A DNA stretch of 49,250 nt from Acidobacteriota bacterium (GTDB taxonomy: Bacteria; Acidobacteriota; Vicinamibacteria; Vicinamibacterales; SCN-69-37): contig JABMNV010000225.1 of the NCBI GenBank assembly GCA_013203475.1, positions 1-49,250 of the forward strand, given 5' to 3'. The position numbers and the translations under genes are program-made. The notes beneath the pieces are model-generated. The model saw only the letters and a list, made by a program, of their open reading frames with translations, did not search any database and was not told the origin of the DNA. Positions 28,507 to 37,063 of this stretch are shown in pieces. Positions within the stretch are counted from its first letter, which is position 1. The number at the start of each line of letters is the position of its first letter.

Positions 28507-29280
28507 ATGACTGAATTCCGCTGCTCCGTTCTTCTCTTGATTCTGACTCTCGCCATCTCCACCACGGGAGCGGCCTGCGGGTCGGCGTCGTCACCACCCA
28601 CACCCGCCGTGACGGAAGCGAAAATGGTTGACCAGGCCACCGCCGGTTCCATCAGCGGACGCGTCAACTTCACCGGCGAGGCTCCGCGACCGGAACTCCT
28701 GCGAATGGGAACCGATGCCGCCTGCGTGGCGGGCTCAGGTCCGAATCCTCAAAGCCAGGCCGTCTTGATCGGGACCGATGGCGGACTGAAGAACACGTTC
28801 GTCTACATCAAAGACTCATTCGACGAGTACACGTTCGAGATGCCGACGGGCGCCGTGACCATGGACCAGCAGGGCTGCGTCTACGTCCCTCGGGTCTTCG
28901 GGGTACGTGTCGGCCAGCCCATCGAGATTCTGAACAGTGACGCCACGGTGCACAACGTACACGCGCTCCCCATGATGAATCAGGAATTCAACGAGAGCCA
29001 GCCACGCCAGGGCATGCGCACATCGAAAATTTTTACGGTTCCCGAGGTGATGGTACGTTTCAAGTGTGACTTCCACGGCTGGATGGCCGCGCACGTCGGC
29101 GTGATGAGCCACCCGTTTTTCGCCGTCACCGATGCGATCGGCCGCTTCGACATCGGGGGCCTGCCGCCGGGCACGTACACGCTTGAGGCATGGCACGAAA
29201 CGTTCGGTACGCGTACACAACAAGTCACAATCGGCGCGAGCAGCCAGCAGACTGTGGCGCTGACGTTCAACGCATCGTGA
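28507..29280 (+). CDS. cupredoxin / carboxypeptidase-regulatory-like lipoprotein
   Basis: Lipobox TGAACGS; cupredoxin-like copper ligands ...DATVHNVHAL...FKCDFHGWMAAHVGVM; C-terminal GRFDIGGLPPGTYTLEAWHE. Confidence 0.8.
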   Translation: MTEFRCSVLLLILTLAISTTGAACGSASSPPTPAVTEAKMVDQATAGSISGRVNFTGEAPRPELLRMGTDAACVAGSGPNPQSQAVLIGTDGGLKNTFVYIKDSFDEYTFEMPTGAVTMDQQGCVYVPRVFGVRVGQPIEILNSDATVHNVHALPMMNQEFNESQPRQGMRTSKIFTVPEVMVRFKCDFHGWMAAHVGVMSHPFFAVTDAIGRFDIGGLPPGTYTLEAWHETFGTRTQQVTIGASSQQTVALTFNAS

Positions 29281-30158
29281 GTACCACCATCGCCGCCTCG
29301 CCGTCACGAGTGGCCGACTGGATCACGCTGGCAAAGATCCGCGTGAACGCCTTGGTGGTGGCCACTACCGGCGGCGGGTACTACATGGCGGCCCAGGGAG
29401 ACGTGGACCTGATCCGCCTGGCGGTCACCTGCGCGGGCACGGCGCTGGTGGCCGGAGGCGCTGCCGCATTCAATCAGGTCTCCGAGCGCGATACCGACGC
29501 CCTGATGGAGCGCACCAAACGTCGACCCGTGGCTGGGCAGCGCATGTCCCCACAGGAGGGCCGGGTGGTCAGCGCGATTCTCTCTGCTGCTGGTCTCGGC
29601 ATCCTGGGTGGCGCGGTGAGCCTGCTGGCCGCCGGCGTCGCGCTTGCCACGTTGTTCAGCTACGTCCTCTGCTATACACCTCTGAAACGGTATACGTCAC
29701 TGGCCACCATCGTCGGCGCCGTTCCCGGTGCGCTTCCTCCCATGATCGGGTGGGCCGCCGGACGGGGGTCGATCGATGAAGTGGCCGGATGGTCACTGTT
29801 CTTCATCATGTTCATCTGGCAGTTGCCGCACTTCCTGGCCATTGCCTGGATCTACCGAGAGGACTACGGCCGCGCAGGGCTCCCGATGTTGCCGGTCATT
29901 GATCACTCGGGAATCATGACTGGTCGTCAATCGGTGCTCTGGGCCGCCACGCTGCTGCCGGTCAGCGTGCTGCCCACAGTGGCCGGGTTGGCCAGTCAGA
30001 CGTACGGGATCGGCGTGCTCATCCTCGGCCTGTTCCAGTTCGGCCTCACCATCAAGTTCGCCTTCTCGCGCACACAGGGCAATGCCCGACTGGTGTTCTA
30101 CGCGTCGATCATCTACCTGCCACTGCTGTGGGCGCTGATGGCGTTCGCCAAGACGTAA
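29277..30158 (+). CDS. ctaB: protoheme IX farnesyltransferase (heme O synthase)
   Basis: NQVSERDTDALMERTKRRPVAGQRM (N-x-x-x-D-x-x-x-D) and TPLKRYTSLATIVGAVPGALPPMIGWAAGRG, WQLPHFLAIAWIYREDY motifs; GTGA overlap. Confidence 0.95.
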   Translation: MSTTIAASPSRVADWITLAKIRVNALVVATTGGGYYMAAQGDVDLIRLAVTCAGTALVAGGAAAFNQVSERDTDALMERTKRRPVAGQRMSPQEGRVVSAILSAAGLGILGGAVSLLAAGVALATLFSYVLCYTPLKRYTSLATIVGAVPGALPPMIGWAAGRGSIDEVAGWSLFFIMFIWQLPHFLAIAWIYREDYGRAGLPMLPVIDHSGIMTGRQSVLWAATLLPVSVLPTVAGLASQTYGIGVLILGLFQFGLTIKFAFSRTQGNARLVFYASIIYLPLLWALMAFAKT

Positions 30159-30174
30159 GGAGTCGGCACATCCC

Positions 30175-30600
30175 ATGTTTTCTGTCACCGACCTGCCCGC
30201 GCTCAACGCATCACTCAACGCCCTGTGCACGGTGCTGTTGGTCATCGCGGTCATGCACGTGAAGGCGGGACGTATCGAACAACATCGCCGCACGATGTTG
30301 ATGGCGTTCACCACGTCGGTCCTGTTCCTGGTGTCGTATGTCGCGTATCACGCGCAGGTGGGCTCGAAACCGTTTCTCGGGACGGGCCTGATCCGCACCG
30401 TCTATTTCGCCATCCTGATCCCGCATGTGATCCTGGCCGCCGCAGTGGTCCCGCTCGCGCTCGTGACCTTGCGACGGGGACTGCGGCGCGACGACGCGCG
30501 TCACCGCGCGATCGCGAAGTGGACGTTTCCGATCTGGCTCTTCGTCTCGGTCACCGGAGTCATCGTCTATCTGATGTTGTACTGGCTACCGACGTCCTGA
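30175..30600 (+). CDS. DUF420 family membrane protein (cytochrome oxidase-assembly associated)
   Basis: MFSVTDLPALNASLNALCTVLLVIAVMHVKAGRIEQHRRTMLMAFTTSVLFLVSYVAYHAQVG; AAGGAG SD; adjacent to ctaB. Confidence 0.85.
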   Translation: MFSVTDLPALNASLNALCTVLLVIAVMHVKAGRIEQHRRTMLMAFTTSVLFLVSYVAYHAQVGSKPFLGTGLIRTVYFAILIPHVILAAAVVPLALVTLRRGLRRDDARHRAIAKWTFPIWLFVSVTGVIVYLMLYWLPTS

Positions 30601-31993
30601 GATTCGCGATCGTCAGCGCGGTGTTGTTGAGCGTCCGCCGGTTGTCGGCATCGCAACCCGTGTCCAGATTACCCGGGCCACAGTCCGTTCGGGTGCCTTC
30701 GACCACACCGAGCGGTGGAGGCACGCCCGGCAGGAACCACAGCTGTGGCAGACACCGGAAGGCGCCGCCAAGGCACGGCGTCGTCAGGCGATTCTCAGGA
30801 TTCGACCACGCCAGGAGTCGACTGCACGAGAATCCCTGCACCGAACACTGATCGTTGTACGACATGATCGTCCGCCAACGCGCGCCCACGGCAGGATTGG
30901 CATACCCGTGCGCGTAGGTGAACGGACGGGTGGCCGTGCTGACATACCAATCGTGCTGCGCCCCCATGTTGTGCCCAAGTTCATGCGCGAAGGTGTAGTT
31001 CGGGCTGAGACACGCGGTGTCGGTCACGCTATATCCAAATGGCTCAAAGGCTGTGGAGACCGTGGTCATCACGTACGCGATGCCGCACGCGCTTGGGGAT
31101 GTTGGATGAATCAGCATCGCGACCAGGTCCGCTCCGTACTGGTTCCGCAATGCCTCCACACCACCGAGTCCGGTGCCGGAGCCTGACCTGACACGGGACA
31201 GGTTGGTGCCAAACGAACTGACTTCGGTATAGGTGACAGGCGCGGTGTGGACCAACCGCAGACGCTGGACCACGTCACTGTTGGCGTAGGACGTGTTGGT
31301 TTCGCTGATCGACAGGTTGATCAGGTTCAACATCGCGGCCTGACTCCCGGCGTGGAGTTGTGCGGTGGCTGTATAGATCACCATCACATCAATCACACCG
31401 GCCGAGTCGGCCATCGTGGCCGCGTCTGCCGTGGACAAACCATCGGCGTCAGGCAGCACCACCTCCACGGGTTCGGCTTCGGGCGGCAATTGGGACGTGT
31501 CGATCTGCGTGATGAGGTGCATTTGCCCCGAGGCCTGCGGATTGGCGAGCCGTGCCGCTTCTGACGCGGGGCGAATCTGAAACTGGCCGTCAGGCGTCGA
31601 CAACGTCCCGGCCAATAGGCCGCCCCCGTAGACGAGCGTGACCGCACTGAGCGGTGCGCCCGACACGTGGCCGACCCAGGTGACCCCGTCGGCATTGGCG
31701 TCAAATCGATCAAACACGGCGTCAACAAACGCATCCGGGAACAATTCGAGCGTCAGGCCCGGTTCCCGAGCGAGTTGCGCACGGACGCGGGGGTCAGGAA
31801 GCGTCGCCACGTCGATCGCCACCGCCCGCGACCGGATCGCCCCCGCCACGCCTGACGCCACCGATTGCAGCGTGGCATCAGTCGAGAGTGGACTGAGCGG
31901 AGCCGCCGCCGGACCTTTCAAGAACACGCCCAGCGCCACGAACAGGGCCACGGCCGTCACCGGCACACGAGCTGAGATCAAGTTGTTGCGCAT
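30560..31993 (-). CDS. secreted metzincin-type zinc metalloprotease (reprolysin/M12-like)
   Basis: HELGHNMGAQHD (HExxHxxGxxH) and Met-turn TIMSYND; signal-like N-terminus; GGAGGAG SD on the minus strand. Confidence 0.9.
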   Translation of the reverse strand: MRNNLISARVPVTAVALFVALGVFLKGPAAAPLSPLSTDATLQSVASGVAGAIRSRAVAIDVATLPDPRVRAQLAREPGLTLELFPDAFVDAVFDRFDANADGVTWVGHVSGAPLSAVTLVYGGGLLAGTLSTPDGQFQIRPASEAARLANPQASGQMHLITQIDTSQLPPEAEPVEVVLPDADGLSTADAATMADSAGVIDVMVIYTATAQLHAGSQAAMLNLINLSISETNTSYANSDVVQRLRLVHTAPVTYTEVSSFGTNLSRVRSGSGTGLGGVEALRNQYGADLVAMLIHPTSPSACGIAYVMTTVSTAFEPFGYSVTDTACLSPNYTFAHELGHNMGAQHDWYVSTATRPFTYAHGYANPAVGARWRTIMSYNDQCSVQGFSCSRLLAWSNPENRLTTPCLGGAFRCLPQLWFLPGVPPPLGVVEGTRTDCGPGNLDTGCDADNRRTLNNTALTIANLRTSVASTTSDRR

Positions 31994-32031
31994 GACGCTC
32001 CTCCAGCCGCTACTATAACCGCGGACTCCCT

Positions 32032-33168
32032 ATGGTTCGAAGGATGCACATGCGAACTGTTTCAAGCTATTCCTGCGCGGCGTCGCTCGTGGCCCTGCTG
32101 GCTGTCCTGCTGGTGCCCCAGCCCGGTTGGGCCCAGACCACGTCGGGCCAACCGCAGAGCAGTCGCTGGACATTCGAAGTCTACGGCGGCGGGGCGGCAC
32201 CAACGATATCCACCAGCGGCAGTCCGTTGACCACTTTTCCCATCGGCCCCTCCTTCACGACGGACGCCGGTCGCCCCAGTCGGCTTCAATCATCCTGGTA
32301 CTTCGGCGACGGTGCCAGGATGCTCAACGACGCCCTGGCTGAGTTCGCGCGCCTCAACGGCACGTCGTTCGCACGCGTGGTTTCCCTTGATGCCGCACTG
32401 ACGGCCAACGCGCTCAGCAAGTCTGGCGGCGCGACCTTCGGGGCCCGACTCGGACGTTCCCTGTCGCCGAAACTTGGGATTGAGATTGGCGTCGAACGTA
32501 GCAAGACGCCGCTCGCGTTCACAAACGCATTCACGAATGCACTCGAGGCATCGAGCAACAGTTTCCAGGCCGCGTTCCAGGACCTGCTCAACAGTGCGCC
32601 GGCCAGCGGCGTCGACGTGACCTCAACGCTCGACGTCTCCGGAGTCTCCGGCCGCGAGACGAGAGTGACCGGAGCCCTCAGGTATACCCTCGTCCAGAAC
32701 GGCAAGACGACGGCCTATGCCACCGTCGGCGGCGGACTGGCCATGGCGGACGGCGACGGGCCGGAAGCGACCCTGGTCGGCTCCTATGCCTTCAGGTACT
32801 TCGGCGCGTTTCCCATCCGCGAACGTGACCGCACCTTCATCCGGGTCGATCAGCCGGGCAAGACTGCCATGGCCATGGTCGGTGGAGGAATCACCTACGA
32901 CATGACTCCCCGGGTTGGTGTTCGGGTAGACGTCCGCATGTCACTGAGTGGCAACAAGGCGTCACTTCTGGTGAGCGGGTCGCCGGACATCACGGAACAG
33001 ACCACCGCTGCGGTGCTCAGTTCCGCGACAACGCCTGGCCTTCAGTTCAGCAGCCGCGCGGGCACTTTGTCCTCGCTCGGCGGCGCGAATTCGACGCTGA
33101 CGACATTTGTCGGCAGCGGGCGGAACCGGCACGGCAGCTTCACGATCGGACTCTTCCGGAGATTCTGA
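32032..33168 (+). CDS. putative outer-membrane / exported protein of unknown function
   Basis: 378 aa; signal peptide (LVALLAVLLVPQPGWAQ); C-terminal GRNRHGSFTIGLFRRF beta-barrel-like ending in aromatic residue. Confidence 0.6.
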   Translation: MVRRMHMRTVSSYSCAASLVALLAVLLVPQPGWAQTTSGQPQSSRWTFEVYGGGAAPTISTSGSPLTTFPIGPSFTTDAGRPSRLQSSWYFGDGARMLNDALAEFARLNGTSFARVVSLDAALTANALSKSGGATFGARLGRSLSPKLGIEIGVERSKTPLAFTNAFTNALEASSNSFQAAFQDLLNSAPASGVDVTSTLDVSGVSGRETRVTGALRYTLVQNGKTTAYATVGGGLAMADGDGPEATLVGSYAFRYFGAFPIRERDRTFIRVDQPGKTAMAMVGGGITYDMTPRVGVRVDVRMSLSGNKASLLVSGSPDITEQTTAAVLSSATTPGLQFSSRAGTLSSLGGANSTLTTFVGSGRNRHGSFTIGLFRRF

Positions 33169-33175
33169 GCACAGG

Positions 33176-33661
33176 ATGGAACACGTAACACAACTGTCGC
33201 TGAGACATTGCCTCGCCGCAGTGGCGTACCGCGGAGGAAAGGTCCTCCGGGATGTGCCGCGCGACTTCAGCCACTTCGCGCTGGACCCCCACGACGAGTC
33301 GTTTCGCACACCGGGTCAACTTCTCAGCCACCTCTGCGACTTGTACGACTGGGCCTTGTGCATGGCGAACGGTGAGTATCGCTGGAAGGACACGCCCCAG
33401 GGGGAATGGCCGGACGACGTGGCGCGGTTTTTTGCTGCGCTTGAACGACTCGACGCCGTGCTGGCGTCGGACGATGGCTTCAAGGGGTCACCGGAACGCA
33501 TCTTCCAGGGACCGATCGCCGACTCACTCACCCATATCGGCCAACTCGCCCTGCTCCGCCGAGCGGCAGGCGCCCCGATCAAGGGCGAAAACTACTATCG
33601 CGCCGAGATCGAAGCCGGCCGGGTCGGCGCGGAGCAGGCGACGCCGATTCGTGAATTCTGA
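33176..33661 (+). CDS. DinB/YfiT-like protein
   Basis: RTPGQLLSHLCDLYDWALCMANGEYRW...DSLTHIGQLALLRRAAGAPIKGENYYRAEI; His residues in DinB-like positions. Confidence 0.7.
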   Translation: MEHVTQLSLRHCLAAVAYRGGKVLRDVPRDFSHFALDPHDESFRTPGQLLSHLCDLYDWALCMANGEYRWKDTPQGEWPDDVARFFAALERLDAVLASDDGFKGSPERIFQGPIADSLTHIGQLALLRRAAGAPIKGENYYRAEIEAGRVGAEQATPIREF

Positions 33662-36073
33662 TCAGTACAACAGATACTTTGCCCTGAGTCGGCGCCAGCG
33701 GGCCTCCGCGCCGCTCCAAGACGAGGCAATCGCTGCCGGATCGTCGCCGGACGTGAGTCGCGCCAGCCCGGACGCGGATCCAAACAGGCGCGTTGCCGAC
33801 TCAATCTCGAACTGCCCCGGAAAGAGCGTCAACAGCGCCGACGCCATCTCCACGCCTACACGTACGGGCCGGACCACATCGCGATCGGTGACCACGACAA
33901 ACACGCCCTGGCAGAGTTCGTTCGCAAACTTGCTCGCCACTGGCGTGAACTGTTCCGGATAGAAGCGCACACCCGGTATCGCCCGCGCGTTGAGCGCGGC
34001 CGCGAGGCGGACCCCATCAATCCACGGCGCACCGATGTGCTCAAACGGCGTATCGGTGCCGCGTCCGACGGAAAGATTCGTGCTCTCGAACGACGCGATG
34101 CCCGTGTAGAGCGTGGCCGCGTACAGGTTCCGCATGTTCGGCGATGGGCCGATCCACATCAGCCCGGTCTCGTCAAACCAGGCGTCGCGACGCCAGTGCC
34201 GCATGGCGACCACGGTCAGGTCCGCGCCGATCTTCTTCTCCGCGTTGAACAGCGACGCCAGTTCCCCAAGCGTCATCCCGTGGCGGGTGGGCATGGCGGG
34301 CAGATACCCGATGAAGCTGACGGCGTCAGGATCCAACGACGGTCCTTCGATCGACACGCCCCCGATCGGGTTCGGTCGGTCCAACACAAAGACCTTGATC
34401 TTGCGCGGCGCGGCCTCCTCCATCACATAGGCCATGGTGGTCATGTAGGTGTAGAAGCGCGCGCCCACATCCTGCAGGTCGATCACGATCGCGTCGAGAC
34501 CGGCAAGCATGTCAGCGGTGGGGCGGCGGGTCTCGCCATAGAGCGAGTAAATCGGCAGGCCTGTCGTCTCGTCGCGTGCCGAAGGGACAGTCGCGTCGAG
34601 TACGCCACGGATGCCGTGTTCGGGACTAAAGAGCGCGACAAGTGTCACGTCAGGTGCGGCCGCCAGCACATCAATCGTCGGAACGCCGTCGCTGGCGCGC
34701 CCGGTGTGATTGGTGAGCACTCCCACGCGAAGCCCCTTGAGGGCCGAAAAATCTGTCGCGCGTAACACGTCGATACCGGTCTGCACTGGCCGGTACGTCG
34801 GCGCAGGCACCGCCCGCGTCTGCGAATCAAACGTCCTCCGCGTCGCGGGAAAGCCGGTGGCCGGCAACGCGGTGAAGGCCGATGCCGCGATGGTCGCCAC
34901 TCGAGCCCGCACGGGAGTGACGTCTCCTTTGCCGTCGGGGTGCACCCGATTCGACATGAAGACCACGAACACCTGTGTGGCTGGATCCACCCAGATGGAC
35001 GTTCCTGTGAAACCCGTATGTCCGAAGGACCCGGTCGGAAGCAGCTCTCCCCGGTTACTCGAAAATGCCGAGTCGATATCCCAACCAAGTCCACGGACAT
35101 TGCTTTCGTCCACGGGCGTTGAAGGACTGGTCATCCGTGCCACGGTCAGCGGCGAGAGGATGCGCACGCCGTCAAGCTCTCCTCCGCGCAACAGCATGCG
35201 GGCGAAGCGGGCCGTGTCATCCGCCGTGCTGAAGAGTCCTGCGTGACCCGCCACGCCACCCATGCGCCTCGAGGTGGGGTCATGCACCGTCCCTCGGAGC
35301 ATCTCGGCACCAGGGCCGGCACATGGCCAGCCGTACGGCGTGCAGACTTCTGTCGGCGCAATGCGCGCACCCAGGCCGGCTGACGGCTTGAACATCGTGT
35401 CGTGCATTCCGAGCGGATCGAACAGGCGTGACGCGACGAATGCCTCAAACGGCTGTCCACTGACGCGCGCGACGATCTCGGCCAGGAGGAAGAAGCCAAT
35501 GTCGCTGTAGACAAATCGGCTCCCGGGTACCGCGGTCAACACCTCTTCGGTGGCCAACTCGATGCCGGCGTCATAACCCACCCAGGGATCACCCAGATCC
35601 ACGTCAGGCCGCAGACCGGACATGTGCGTCATCAAGTGACGCACGGTCACGCGGCCTTTGCCGTACTTGGCGAAGTCAGGAATGAACGACGCCACGGAAT
35701 CGTTGAGGCGAATCTTGCCGTCCTCCACGAGCATCATGACGGCGGTGGTGGTCGCCATCACCTTGGTCAGTGACGCCATGTCGAAAATGGTGTCGAGCGT
35801 CATCGGCTCCACAGTCGGAACGAGCGCACGATTCCCATAGGCCTTGCGAAAGACGATTGCGTCCCCGCGGCCCACGAGAACTACCGCGCCCGGGAGCTTC
35901 TGATCGGCAATCGCCTCAGCGACCACCTCGTCAATCTTCTCCAACCGCGCGGCGTCGAGGCCGTCGCTGGCAGAGCCAACCGCCTGAGCGAGGGGCACCC
36001 GGTGGGCATGGAGGGCCACGAGGGCCGAAAACAGACACCAAACTAGCCGGCGAGAGGTCGTGGCACGGATCAT
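33662..36073 (-). CDS. fusion: serine beta-lactamase-fold amidase (AmiE/YbbE-like) + DUF1343 exo-beta-N-acetylmuramidase (NamZ-like)
   Basis: N-terminal DMASLTKVMATTTAVMML (SxxK), YSDIGFF, FGHTGFTG; C-terminal LKGLRVGVLTNHTG...LFSPEHGIRG...DLQDVGARFYTYMTTM...VLDRPNPIGG...GMTLGELASLFN...LSVGRGTDTPFEHIGAPW. Confidence 0.9.
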   Translation of the reverse strand: MIRATTSRRLVWCLFSALVALHAHRVPLAQAVGSASDGLDAARLEKIDEVVAEAIADQKLPGAVVLVGRGDAIVFRKAYGNRALVPTVEPMTLDTIFDMASLTKVMATTTAVMMLVEDGKIRLNDSVASFIPDFAKYGKGRVTVRHLMTHMSGLRPDVDLGDPWVGYDAGIELATEEVLTAVPGSRFVYSDIGFFLLAEIVARVSGQPFEAFVASRLFDPLGMHDTMFKPSAGLGARIAPTEVCTPYGWPCAGPGAEMLRGTVHDPTSRRMGGVAGHAGLFSTADDTARFARMLLRGGELDGVRILSPLTVARMTSPSTPVDESNVRGLGWDIDSAFSSNRGELLPTGSFGHTGFTGTSIWVDPATQVFVVFMSNRVHPDGKGDVTPVRARVATIAASAFTALPATGFPATRRTFDSQTRAVPAPTYRPVQTGIDVLRATDFSALKGLRVGVLTNHTGRASDGVPTIDVLAAAPDVTLVALFSPEHGIRGVLDATVPSARDETTGLPIYSLYGETRRPTADMLAGLDAIVIDLQDVGARFYTYMTTMAYVMEEAAPRKIKVFVLDRPNPIGGVSIEGPSLDPDAVSFIGYLPAMPTRHGMTLGELASLFNAEKKIGADLTVVAMRHWRRDAWFDETGLMWIGPSPNMRNLYAATLYTGIASFESTNLSVGRGTDTPFEHIGAPWIDGVRLAAALNARAIPGVRFYPEQFTPVASKFANELCQGVFVVVTDRDVVRPVRVGVEMASALLTLFPGQFEIESATRLFGSASGLARLTSGDDPAAIASSWSGAEARWRRLRAKYLLY

Positions 36074-36112
36074 GAGCGAATGTTATCCTGACGCTGGAGG
36101 TCACGACACACG

Positions 36113-37048
36113 ATGAAAACGTTTTCGATCCGTTCCCGGACGCTGGTTCCCCTCGCGAGCCTGATTGGGCTGGCTGTCATTTTTGCGCCACTGCTGTCTG
36201 CAACGGTTCAGGACGAAAAGACCTTATACCTGTCTGCTCTCGACACAGACGGTCAGTCAGTGACGAATCTGACGTTAGGCGACATCCTCATTCGTGAGGA
36301 CAATCAAGACCGTGAGGTCGTGAGCGTCACGCGAGCGACAGAGCCGATGGCGATCGTCATCCTGGCGGACACGACAAAAGAATCCGGCACTACCGGACTG
36401 ATGTCTCGACAGGACACGATCTCGGGCTCGGCCGAACTGATCCGCGATATTCGGACCGCGCTGACGGGCTTCGTGAACGCGATCTCGGTCGGGAGTCCTG
36501 AATCGACGATGGAGTTGATGGAGTTTGGGCAGGCCGCGATCACGGTGACCCGGATGACGTCTGACGTCGCTGATCTCGAAAAGGGCATCAAGCGACTGTA
36601 TCCAAAGATCGACGCGGCGTCCGTCCTGCTGGAAGGCATCGTGGAGGCAAGCAAGACGCTCGCGAAAGTCAAGACGCCTCGTCGGGTGATCATGATTCTC
36701 AACATCGAACCTGGCGACGAACAAAGCCGGCAGGATCCCAGAAAGATGAGCGACGAGATGGCCAAGGGAGGCGCCTCACTCTGGGCCGTCTCGCTGCAGA
36801 AGGGCACGCTGAAGAATGAACTCCGTGGCGTCGTGCTCGCTGACCTGGCGAAGAACACGGGGGGGCGACGTGAGTTCATTGTCGGCCAGTCGGCACTCAA
36901 GGACGTCTTCGAGGAATATGCCGACAATCTGCTGTCGCAGTACGCGGTCACATACCTGCGTCCCGCGGGCCAGACGCCACGCCTGGTGCAGGTCGGCGTC
37001 ATGCGCCAGGGCCTGAGTCTGCACGCCAACATCTTCGCGCCCAAATAG
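36113..37048 (+). CDS. VWFA-related exported protein with degenerate MIDAS
   Basis: Signal peptide; DTDGQSVTNLTLGDILIREDNQDREVVSV; ADTTKES at the MIDAS position; YADNLLSQYAVTYLRPAGQTPRLVQVGVMRQGLS. Confidence 0.8.
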   Translation: MKTFSIRSRTLVPLASLIGLAVIFAPLLSATVQDEKTLYLSALDTDGQSVTNLTLGDILIREDNQDREVVSVTRATEPMAIVILADTTKESGTTGLMSRQDTISGSAELIRDIRTALTGFVNAISVGSPESTMELMEFGQAAITVTRMTSDVADLEKGIKRLYPKIDAASVLLEGIVEASKTLAKVKTPRRVIMILNIEPGDEQSRQDPRKMSDEMAKGGASLWAVSLQKGTLKNELRGVVLADLAKNTGGRREFIVGQSALKDVFEEYADNLLSQYAVTYLRPAGQTPRLVQVGVMRQGLSLHANIFAPK

Positions 37049-37063
37049 CTGGCGCGACAACAG

